NCBI GenBank assembly: GCA_004558485.1
Contig: SFCS01000007.1
Span: 1-64,000 of the forward strand
Source: Ruminococcus sp.
Lineage (GTDB): Bacteria; Bacillota; Clostridia; Oscillospirales; Acutalibacteraceae
Direction: 5' to 3'
Length of the DNA: 64,000 nucleotides
Shown here piece by piece: positions 38,616-44,795 of this stretch (its first letter is position 1; each line of letters opens with the position of its first letter). The notes below the pieces were generated by a model. The model saw nothing but the letters and a program-made list of their open reading frames with translations. It had not been told where the DNA came from and ran no database searches. A program made the position numbers and the translations under genes.

Positions 38616-38675
38616 GAGGCGTATCTGCAAAATCTATGCTGTACAGGTGGAGTCATTTTTGTGTATATTGCCACT

Positions 38676-39617
38676 TTACTCCCCGCGCAGCCCCGCATAC
38701 GCCTCGCGCAGCGTCTCACAGGAGGCGGCAAGACGCTTTTCCTCCTCCTCGGTGAGTGACAGCGGCAGCACACGGCGCACGCCGCTGCGGTTGACGATAC
38801 AGGGCATGCCCGCAAACACGCGCCCGTGGCTTTCGAGCATGGCGCTGACGGTCAGCACGCTGTTTTCATCGCCGAGAATGGCGCGGGTGATGCGCATCAT
38901 CGCCATGCCGATGCCGTAATAGGTCGCACGCTTTGCCTCGATGATCTTATACGCCGCACTGCGCACCTCTTCCTCCAGCTTTTTGATCTCCTGCATGCTG
39001 CACATGCCGTCGGCGCAGAAATCCGTGATGGGGCGGGTGGCAAGCATCGCCTGCGACCACGGGACAAATTCGCTGTCCCCGTGCTCGCCGATGACATAGG
39101 CGTGCACATTGCGGGGGTCAACGGAAAAATATTCGCCGAGCAGATACCTGAGCCGTGCCGTATCCAGCGCCGTGCCCGTGCCGATGACGCGGCGGGCGTT
39201 GAAGCCGGACAGCGCGCAGGTGATGCGCGTCATGATGTCCACGGGGTTGGTGGCGACAAGGAAAATGCCGTTAAAGCCGGACTCGACCACCGGCTCAACG
39301 ATGGAGCGGAACACCGCCTCATTGCGCCGCAGAAGATCCAGCCGCGTCTCCCCCGGCTTTTGCGCCACACCGGCGCAGATAGCCACGATGTCCGCATCGC
39401 GGCAATCGTCATAGTCGCCCGCATAAATCCTCATGTGCGAGCCGGAAAATGCCAGCCCGTGATTTAGGTCCATCGCCTCGCCCTGTGCGCGCTTTTTGTC
39501 GATGTCAAGCAGCACCAGCTCCTCACAGGCGTTTTGGTTCAAAAGCGCATAGGCATAGCTCATGCCCACCATGCCCGTGCCGATGAGCACGACCTTGCGC
39601 TTGTCCGTTGTAATCAT
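38676..39617 (-). CDS. ldh: L-lactate dehydrogenase
   Basis: A 313-residue NAD-dependent enzyme interconverting pyruvate and lactate. The nucleotide motif VVLIGTGMVGMSYAYAL is at the N-terminus. AGVAQKPGETRLDLL carries Gln before KPGETR, the lactate rather than malate signature. NPVDIMT and IGEHGDSEFVPWS hold the catalytic residues. The start at 39617 is set by a GGAGG site 9 nt upstream; 28 further in-frame codons are not conserved. It recycles NADH in fermentation. Confidence 0.93.
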   Translation of the reverse strand: MITTDKRKVVLIGTGMVGMSYAYALLNQNACEELVLLDIDKKRAQGEAMDLNHGLAFSGSHMRIYAGDYDDCRDADIVAICAGVAQKPGETRLDLLRRNEAVFRSIVEPVVESGFNGIFLVATNPVDIMTRITCALSGFNARRVIGTGTALDTARLRYLLGEYFSVDPRNVHAYVIGEHGDSEFVPWSQAMLATRPITDFCADGMCSMQEIKKLEEEVRSAAYKIIEAKRATYYGIGMAMMRITRAILGDENSVLTVSAMLESHGRVFAGMPCIVNRSGVRRVLPLSLTEEEEKRLAASCETLREAYAGLRGE

Positions 39618-39709
39618 AGAAAAAAGCCTCCTTTTTCGGTTGGAAAAGCACAGTTTCCGACTGTTTTGTCCGGTATTTCCGAAATAACACAAATTTTTCA
39701 CAAACAGCC

Positions 39710-39738
39710 TTTACACTATGTAGTATACTCTATAGTAT
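39710..39738 (+). promoter_or_regulatory. Promoter of the two-component system
   Basis: TTTACA (39710-39715), a 17-bp spacer and TAGTAT (39733-39738). The spacer and -10 contain alternating TAGTATA/CTATAGTAT inverted motifs that could bind a regulator, possibly the response regulator itself. Confidence 0.6.
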
Positions 39739-39769
39739 AGGGATAAGTCAAGAAAAAGGGGGCACCGAA

Positions 39770-40456
39770 ATGGGAAATGATGTCAAAACCGTTTTGATCG
39801 CGGACGACGAGATCCGCATGCGGCGGGTCATCGCCGACTATCTTGCCGCAAAGGGCTATAAGACCGTGGAGGCGGCAAACGGCAGCGAGGCCGTCCTCAT
39901 GTGCCGGCGCATGCCGATCGATCTTGTGCTCCTCGATGTCATGATGCCGCAGATGGACGGCTTTGAGGCGTGCCGCATCATCCGCGAGCATTCCGCCGTT
40001 CCCATCATCATGCTCACGGCGCGCGGCGAGGAAAACGACGAGCTGCAGGGCTTTTCGCTCGGCGCGGACGAATATATCGCCAAGCCCTTCAGCCTCAGAA
40101 TTCTTGCCGCCCGCATCGAGGCGGTGCTGCGGCGGGGCGAAGCGCCGTCGCCGGGGGGCGCGATCCGTGCCGCGGATGATCTGCGGGTGGACACGGTCGC
40201 ACGCGAGGTGACGGTGGCGGGCGCGCCGATCGAGCTGACCTACACGGAATTTGAGCTGCTCGTTTTCCTGATGCAGAATGCCGGCATCGCCCTGTCCCGC
40301 GACAGGATACTGGACAGCGTGTGGCGCTATGACTACTACGGCGACGCCCGCACGGTGGACACGCACATCAAAAAGCTGCGGCAAAAGCTCGGCGATTGCG
40401 GCAACTACATCAAGACCATCCGCGGCATCGGTTATAAATTCGATACGGAGAAATGA
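39770..40456 (+). CDS. OmpR/PhoB-family response regulator
   Basis: A 228-residue regulator. The receiver domain has the acidic pair D12-D13, phosphoacceptor Asp56 (LLDVMMPQ), the conserved Thr in MLTARGE and Lys in YIAKPF. A winged-helix DNA-binding domain fills the C-terminal half (ELTYTEFELLVFLMQNAG and DARTVDTHIKKLRQKLG). It forms a pair with the kinase that follows 4 nt later. The signal is unknown. Confidence 0.92.
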   Translation: MGNDVKTVLIADDEIRMRRVIADYLAAKGYKTVEAANGSEAVLMCRRMPIDLVLLDVMMPQMDGFEACRIIREHSAVPIIMLTARGEENDELQGFSLGADEYIAKPFSLRILAARIEAVLRRGEAPSPGGAIRAADDLRVDTVAREVTVAGAPIELTYTEFELLVFLMQNAGIALSRDRILDSVWRYDYYGDARTVDTHIKKLRQKLGDCGNYIKTIRGIGYKFDTEK

Positions 40457-40460
40457 GACC

Positions 40461-41897
40461 ATGCAAAAACTGAAAAACGCCTTTCCCGCCCATTCGCTTT
40501 TGTGGCGGCTGTTCGGCTGCACCGCCGGCTGTGTCGCCGTCTTTTTGGCGGTGCTCCTGCTGCTCAACACCTTTTCCCTCAAGCCGTATTATATGAAACA
40601 AAAGCAGACGCACATCGTCGCTGCCTTTGACAGCATCAACGCCTGCGAGACCTCCGATGCGCTGCAGGAGGAGCTGGAGTATCTGCAGTATAACGACACG
40701 GTGTCGGTCGTCATCTGGGCGGATCGGCAAATTTTATACTCGACGCTCAATCAGCAGCGCTATTCCCTCCCCGCGCGCCCCGATCTGCCGCTTGGCGGCT
40801 ATTCCCTCCGACAGCTCGAGGACGACAACGGTGCCGCCATTGCCCTGCTCGGGCACCTCAATGACGGTGCGTTCATCCTGCTGCGCACGCCCATCGCCGC
40901 TATCGAGGAAAGCGCTGCCGTTTTCAACCGTTTTCTGCTGTTCTGCGGCGGCGGCGGACTGCTGCTGGCTTTGGGACTGGCACTGCTTTTGTCCCGCAGC
41001 CTGACCGTGCCGCTCAGAAAGCTGTCGAGGGTAGCGGAAAATGTGGCGGCGCTCGATTTCAGCGACAGCTACACAGGCGGCGGCAGGGACGAGATCGCCG
41101 CACTCGGTAAAAGCATCGACACCATGTCCCATGCACTGGAGGAAACGATCACCGAGTTGAAAAATGCCAACCTCCGCCTGCAGTCGGACATCGAGGTCAA
41201 GACCCGTCAGAACGAGGCGCACCGCGCGTTCATCGCCAATGTCTCTCACGAGCTAAAGACCCCGCTCGCCCTTATCGGCACCTACGCCGAGAGCCTGCCG
41301 GACATCGAAAACGAGCAAAGCCGTGCGGAATACTGTGCCGTCATCCGGGACGAGACCCGGCGCATGTCGGATATGCTGCGGCGCATGACGCTGCTCATGC
41401 AAATCTCCTCCGGCGAGCAGCTGACGGTCGAACGGTTTAATATCACCGAGCTTTTCTGCAATGTCATGCAGCGGCTCACGCCGCAGTTTGCCGACTGCCG
41501 GGCGACGGTCATCCCGCCCGCAGCCGCGCCGCAGTTTGTGTTTGCGGACAGCTTTCTCATCGAGGATGTGCTGCAGAACTATCTCACGAACGCCTTTCAC
41601 CATGTCACGGCGGGGGGCATCATTTCCGGCACGGTCACACCCACCGCAAACGGCACGGTGCACATTGCCGTCCTCAACACCGGCAGCCCCATCCCCGAGG
41701 AGGAGCTGCCGAAGATCTGGGAGAGCTTTTACAAGGTGGATAAGGCGCATAGCCGCTCCTACGGCGGCTCGGGCATCGGGCTTTCGGTCGTGGCGGCGAT
41801 CATGCAGGCGCACCGCATGCCCTACGGCGTGCGCAACTGCCGGGCGCCCGACGGCAAAACGGCTGTGGAATTTTATATCGAGCTGCAAACGCGATAA
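40461..41897 (+). CDS. Membrane sensor histidine kinase
   Basis: A 478-residue kinase. A first helix spans about residues 13-38, an extracellular sensor of about 115 residues follows, and a second helix spans about 157-178. Then come HAMP, the HisKA H-box (FIANVSHELKTPLALIG, His263) and a HATPase domain with NYLTNAFHH and GGSGIGLSVVAAIM. The ATG at 40461 is 4 nt past the regulator stop; the frame extends upstream into that gene but without support. The sensor domain is not one I recognise. Confidence 0.92.
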   Translation: MQKLKNAFPAHSLLWRLFGCTAGCVAVFLAVLLLLNTFSLKPYYMKQKQTHIVAAFDSINACETSDALQEELEYLQYNDTVSVVIWADRQILYSTLNQQRYSLPARPDLPLGGYSLRQLEDDNGAAIALLGHLNDGAFILLRTPIAAIEESAAVFNRFLLFCGGGGLLLALGLALLLSRSLTVPLRKLSRVAENVAALDFSDSYTGGGRDEIAALGKSIDTMSHALEETITELKNANLRLQSDIEVKTRQNEAHRAFIANVSHELKTPLALIGTYAESLPDIENEQSRAEYCAVIRDETRRMSDMLRRMTLLMQISSGEQLTVERFNITELFCNVMQRLTPQFADCRATVIPPAAAPQFVFADSFLIEDVLQNYLTNAFHHVTAGGIISGTVTPTANGTVHIAVLNTGSPIPEEELPKIWESFYKVDKAHSRSYGGSGIGLSVVAAIMQAHRMPYGVRNCRAPDGKTAVEFYIELQTR

Positions 41898-41908
41898 ACA
41901 ACAAAAAA

Positions 41909-41936
41909 GGCGTGCTCACACAGAGCACGCCCTTTT
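41909..41936 (+). terminator. Terminator of the two-component operon
   Basis: GGCGTGCTC and GAGCACGCC pair around ACACA and are followed by CTTTT, 12 nt after the kinase stop. Confidence 0.8.
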
Positions 41937-41947
41937 CAAGACCCCAA

Positions 41948-41980
41948 AACGGCTGCATCCTCCGACGGGATGCAGCCGTT
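41948..41980 (-). terminator. Terminator of the minus-strand orphan unit
   Basis: AACGGCTGCATCC and GGATGCAGCCGTT form a perfect 13-bp stem. On the minus strand it is followed by TTTTGG, so it can end the transcript that starts near 42216. It may also back up the kinase terminator. Confidence 0.65.
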
Positions 41981-42013
41981 ACCATCATTTTATTGCGACA
42001 AATGCCGCACAAT

Positions 42014-42181
42014 TTATATCATCATTGGACTCACCGTTTCTTCAGATTTCTTTTGCCTTCTGATGAAATCCGAACAATTGCGAAGCCTTCCTTTTATCAT
42101 ATTTCTTGACACACCGTCAATTACCCACGGGACTCACTCCTTTCCGGAATTTTGTCAGAAAATCGGGGGAACATCCTCCAT
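42014..42181 (-). pseudogene. Orphan short reading frame interrupted by two in-frame TGA codons
   Basis: An ATG at 42181 with an ideal site (AAAGGAG, 7 nt spacing) and a good promoter opens a frame of 56 codons ending in TAA at 42014. TGA occurs at codons 9 and 16. The segments are MEDVPPIF, QNSGKE, and a basic 39-residue tail containing WVIDGVSRNMIKGRLRNC. TGA is a normal stop in the rest of the window, so the tail is not expected to be made from this start. It may be a decayed gene, a leader with an 8-codon peptide, or a non-coding RNA. No family is recognised. Confidence 0.4.
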
Positions 42182-42222
42182 AGGCTTTCTCCTTTCGGTC
42201 GCCTTGTCTTTCCTGCATCTAT

Positions 42223-42251
42223 ACTATACCACGAAAGCGCATTTCTGTCTA
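42223..42251 (-). promoter_or_regulatory. Promoter of the minus-strand orphan unit
   Basis: On the minus strand TAGACA (42246-42251), a 17-bp spacer and TATAGT (42223-42228), each one mismatch from consensus. Confidence 0.65.
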
Positions 42252-42289
42252 TGCGCAAACCGCCCAAAAAAAGGACAGAAAGTTCTACT

Positions 42290-42318
42290 TGCGCAACCGC
42301 GCCTTCCGTGGTATACTG
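42290..42318 (+). promoter_or_regulatory. Promoter of the plus-strand orphan unit
   Basis: TTGCGC, a 17-bp spacer and TATACT. The stretch before its -10 (CCGTGGTATACT) mirrors the minus-strand promoter (TCGTGGTATAGT), so the two promoters lie in an imperfect inverted repeat. Confidence 0.6.
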
Positions 42319-42324
42319 AAAATG

Positions 42325-42402
42325 TTGGGGACAAAAAACAAGTTTTTCGGTACACTGAAAACACGGGCACGCAAAACCGCGCGCCCGTGTTTTATTTTTG
42401 GC
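42325..42402 (+). ncRNA. Candidate small RNA of about 75 nt
   Basis: The promoter at 42290-42318 would start RNA near 42325. A strong terminator (ACACGGGC and GCCCGTGT arms, then TTTTATTTTT) ends it near 42402, well before the Na/Pi gene. No start codon with a ribosome binding site is present. A small AAAAA-CAAG-TTTTT hairpin precedes the terminator. The existence of the RNA is inferred from these two signals only. Confidence 0.45.
42357..42402 (+). terminator. Strong intrinsic terminator upstream of the Na/Pi gene
   Basis: AAAACACGGGCACGC and GCGCGCCCGTGTTTT pair almost perfectly, followed by ATTTTTGG. It separates the orphan unit from the Na/Pi promoter. Confidence 0.85.
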
Positions 42403-42416
42403 GGCAGGTGCGAAAT

Positions 42417-42471
42417 TTTACCCGGATTTTACAAAACCCCCCTTATGAACTTTACATCCGTGCCATACTAT
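42417..42471 (+). promoter_or_regulatory. Na/Pi transporter promoter with Pho-box-like repeats
   Basis: TTTACC (42417) and TTTACA (42428) are exactly 11 bp apart; a further TTTACA is at 42451, and two TGTAAA are at 42479 and 42489. A promoter TTATGA (42443-42448), 17-bp spacer and TACTAT (42466-42471) lies among them. Repeats of TTAACA-like hexamers at 11-bp spacing are the known PhoP box style in Bacillus, which fits a phosphate transporter. The regulator binding is inferred. Confidence 0.5.
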
Positions 42472-42505
42472 GAAGATGTGTAAAATGTTGTAAAGGATGT
42501 AGAGT

Positions 42506-44266
42506 ATGACGATTTTTGATGTATTGACGCTGATCGGCGGGCTGTGCCTTTTCCTGTTCGGCATGCAGGTGATGGGAGACGGTCTGGAGCGGCGCGCGGG
42601 CGGCAGCCTCAAGGTGCTGCTCGGCAAGCTGACCGGCAGCAAATGCAAGGGCTTTCTGACCGGACTCGGTGTCACATCGGTCATCCAAAGCTCCTCCGCC
42701 ACCACGGTGATGGTGATCGGCTTTGTCAACTCCAAGGTGATGACCCTGAAGCAAGCCATCGGTGTCATCATGGGCGCAAACATCGGCACGACCGTCACCA
42801 CATGGATCCTGAGCCTCGGCGGCATTTCGGGAGACAGCATTTTCCTGAAAATGCTCAAGCCCACCTCCTTCACGCCGATTTTGGCGCTTGTCGGCACGGT
42901 TTTTCTCATGTTCTCGAAATCCGACAAGAAGCGTGATGTCGGCACGGTCATGCTGGGCTTTGCCACGCTGATGTTCGGCATGGACACCATGGCAAACGCC
43001 GTGGCGGGACTGGCGGACATGCCCGCTTTTCGTCACCTTTTCCTCCTGTTCTCCAACCCCGTCCTCGGCGTGCTGGTCGGTGCGCTGCTGACCGCCGTCA
43101 TTCAGTCCAGCTCCGCCTCGGTCGGCATCCTGCAGGCCCTTTCCGTCACGGGCGCCGTCACCTATGCGTCGGCGATCCCGATCATCATGGGACAGAACAT
43201 CGGCACCTGCGTGACCGCCCTTTTGTCCTCGTTCGGCACAAATAAAAACGCCAGGCGCGCTGCCGTGGTGCACCTGTCGTTCAATGTGATCGGCACGGTG
43301 GTGTGGCTGACGGTGTTCTCCGTCGTGTCCGCGCTGCTCAAGCCGGCGCTGCTTGCCGCACCCGCCACCTATGCCGGCATCGCCGTCGCCCATTCCGCGT
43401 TCAATATTCTCTGCGCCCTGATCCTGTACCCGCTGTCCTCGCTGCTGGAAAAGCTGGCATACAAAATCGTGCCCGACGGCAAGGAAACGGAAAAAACGGT
43501 GGAGCTTGACGACCGCCTGCTGGCAACGCCCGCCGTGGCGCTTGCCGAAAGTGAGCGTGTCACCTGTAAAATGGCGGAGCGCGCCGCCGAGGGACTGCGC
43601 ATGAGTCTTTCGCTGTTGTCCGACTATGACCCCGAAAAGGCATCCGCCGTGCGCGCAGCGGAAAAGGACACCGACCGCTATGAGGACATGCTCGGCACTT
43701 ATCTCACCAGGCTCTCCCGCAGTCAGATCACGACAAAGGACAGCGCTGCCATCTCAAAGCTGCTCAAAGCCATCGGTGACTTTGAACGCATCGCCGACCA
43801 CAGCGTGAACATTTTGGAGTCAGCGGAGGAACTGAACGACAAAAAGACCGCGTTTTCCGCGGAGGCGGAAAGCGATCTTCATGTGCTGTGCCGCGCCCTT
43901 TCCGACATTCTCGCCCTGACGCTCGCCGCCTTCGAGGAAAACGACCCCGCCAAAGCGGCAGAGGTCGAGCCGCTCGAGCAAGTCATCGACGGTCTGCGCG
44001 CGGCGCTGCGCGACGGGCACATCGTGCGTCTGAAAAACGGCGACTGTACGGTGGAGGCGGGCTTTATCTGGTCGGATCTGCTCACCAATATGGAGCGCAC
44101 CGCCGACCACTGCTCCAACATCGCCGCCTGCATCATCGAGGCGGATCAGCAGGACATGGATCTGCACGCTTTCCTGCGTGACCGTAAAAAGGAGTCCGGC
44201 TTTGCGGAGAAATACGCCGCTCTCGCGGCGGAATACCGTCTGCCGTCGCAAACCGCCGCCACTTGA
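42506..44266 (+). CDS. Na/Pi cotransporter with C-terminal PhoU domain
   Basis: A 586-residue NptA/YjbB-type protein. Two inverted membrane repeats each carry the signature QSSSA (residues 61-65 and 200-204), typical of Na/Pi type II transporters. A PhoU-like helical domain follows from about residue 345 (ISKLLKAIGDFERIADHSVNILE and NMERTADHCSNIAACIIEADQQD, with the metal-binding DxERTADH type motif). Such proteins move phosphate with sodium, often outward in bacteria; the direction is not visible. The start has a GGATGTAGAGT site. The second copy is at 56468-58222. Confidence 0.9.
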   Translation: MTIFDVLTLIGGLCLFLFGMQVMGDGLERRAGGSLKVLLGKLTGSKCKGFLTGLGVTSVIQSSSATTVMVIGFVNSKVMTLKQAIGVIMGANIGTTVTTWILSLGGISGDSIFLKMLKPTSFTPILALVGTVFLMFSKSDKKRDVGTVMLGFATLMFGMDTMANAVAGLADMPAFRHLFLLFSNPVLGVLVGALLTAVIQSSSASVGILQALSVTGAVTYASAIPIIMGQNIGTCVTALLSSFGTNKNARRAAVVHLSFNVIGTVVWLTVFSVVSALLKPALLAAPATYAGIAVAHSAFNILCALILYPLSSLLEKLAYKIVPDGKETEKTVELDDRLLATPAVALAESERVTCKMAERAAEGLRMSLSLLSDYDPEKASAVRAAEKDTDRYEDMLGTYLTRLSRSQITTKDSAAISKLLKAIGDFERIADHSVNILESAEELNDKKTAFSAEAESDLHVLCRALSDILALTLAAFEENDPAKAAEVEPLEQVIDGLRAALRDGHIVRLKNGDCTVEAGFIWSDLLTNMERTADHCSNIAACIIEADQQDMDLHAFLRDRKKESGFAEKYAALAAEYRLPSQTAAT

Positions 44267-44291
44267 CAGCATAAAATGCGCCTGCTATGAT
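44263..44291 (+). promoter_or_regulatory. Orphan consensus promoter overlapping the Na/Pi stop codon
   Basis: A perfect TTGACA (44263-44268) includes the TGA stop of the Na/Pi gene. A 17-bp spacer and TATGAT (44286-44291) follow. Nothing on the plus strand downstream is a recognisable gene before the terminator at 44451-44484. An 11-codon frame (start near 44311) lacks a good ribosome binding site. Confidence 0.55.
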
Positions 44292-44360
44292 AAACGGCAG
44301 AAGTGAGAAGTATGTTTCTGAAAGCAACCGGAAAAACCCTCGGCTGACCGCCGCGCTCTT

Positions 44361-44411
44361 TCATTATTCACTATTCATGAGCAAAGCGACTTCATCATTC
44401 ATTATTCATGA
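44361..44411. repeat. Imperfect ATTATTCA-type repeats
   Basis: Two copies of a CATTATTCA...ATTCATGA pattern lie at 44361-44380 and 44391-44411. The sequence is AT-rich amid GC-rich surroundings and resembles low-complexity spacer repeats common in Clostridia. No function is visible. Apart from the orphan promoter, 44292-44450 holds nothing else. Confidence 0.4.
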
Positions 44412-44450
44412 AAACGCCCATCGCCAAGGAGAATGAAAAATACAAAACAA

Positions 44451-44484
44451 AAAATCCCATCACAGCCATGATGGGATTTTTTTT
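44451..44484. terminator. Bidirectional terminator after the tRNA genes
   Basis: AAAATCCCATCA and TGATGGGATTTT pair perfectly around CAGCCA. The plus strand is followed by more T (T8 in all) and the minus strand by TTTTTTG. It ends the tRNA transcript and any plus-strand RNA from the promoter at 44263. Confidence 0.9.
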
Positions 44485-44560
44485 GGTGGGCGCGAATGGG
44501 CTCGAACCATCGACCTCCTGCGTGTGAAGCAGGCGCTCTAACCAGCTGAGCTACGTGCCC
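44484..44560 (-). tRNA. tRNA-Val(CAC)
   Basis: A 77-nt cloverleaf with encoded CCA. The anticodon arm is CCTGC-TTCACAC-GCAGG, giving anticodon CAC for GTG. The T-loop reads TTCGAGC. The acceptor GGGCACG pairs with CGCGCCC except at one A-C pair (position 5-68). It is the last of three tRNAs. Confidence 0.95.
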
Positions 44561-44566
44561 GTCTTT

Positions 44567-44641
44567 TGGTGACCCGAACGGGAATCGAACCCGTGTTACC
44601 GCCGTGAAAGGGCGGTGTCTTAACCGCTTGACCATCGGGCC
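44567..44641 (-). tRNA. tRNA-Glu(TTC)
   Basis: A 75-nt cloverleaf with encoded CCA. The anticodon arm is CCGCC-CTTTCAC-GGCGG, giving anticodon TTC for GAA/GAG. The acceptor GGCCCGA pairs with TCGGGTC. It is 6 nt from tRNA-Val and 6 nt from tRNA-Met. Confidence 0.96.
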
Positions 44642-44647
44642 GCCTTA

Positions 44648-44724
44648 TGGTGGCTGTAATTGGATTCGAACCAATGACACTGCGGGTATGAACCGCATGC
44701 TCTAGCCAACTGAGCTATACAGCC
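44648..44724 (-). tRNA. tRNA-Met(CAT), probably the elongator
   Basis: A 77-nt cloverleaf with encoded CCA. The anticodon arm is TGCGG-TTCATAC-CCGCA. The acceptor GGCTGTA/TACAGCC is fully paired, so it is not the initiator, which has an unpaired 1-72 end. A CAT anticodon could also be tRNA-Ile2 read after lysidine modification; the body resembles elongator Met more. Confidence 0.88.
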
Positions 44725-44757
44725 GTGTATCCGTCCCCGCGCGCGGGAACGGATTGT

Positions 44758-44787
44758 ATTATACACCACGCCTATGTGGTTTGTCAA
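44758..44787 (-). promoter_or_regulatory. Promoter of the tRNA operon
   Basis: On the minus strand a perfect TTGACA (44782-44787), an 18-bp spacer and a perfect TATAAT (44758-44763), as expected for stable RNA. The spacer holds an ACCAC/GTGGT inverted repeat, and a strong ATCCGT/ACGGAT hairpin (44729-44754) lies in the leader. Confidence 0.85.
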
Positions 44788-44795
44788 CAATTTTT

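Noticed and set aside
38543-38675. Purine riboswitch upstream of xpt
   Set aside because: The promoter lies about 40 nt from the gene and none of the conserved purine aptamer loops are present.
39640-39710. Rex-type operator upstream of ldh
   Set aside because: TTGTGAAAAA is present, but there is no inverted partner half-site at the proper distance, only a direct TTGTG repeat.
42014-42181. TGA recoding (selenocysteine or Trp) in the interrupted short ORF
   Set aside because: TGA is used as an ordinary stop by many genes here, Trp is TGG throughout, and no SECIS-like hairpin follows either TGA.
44361-44411. CRISPR-like repeats
   Set aside because: Only two short imperfect AT-rich copies with a 10-bp gap; no unique spacers and no cas genes in the window.
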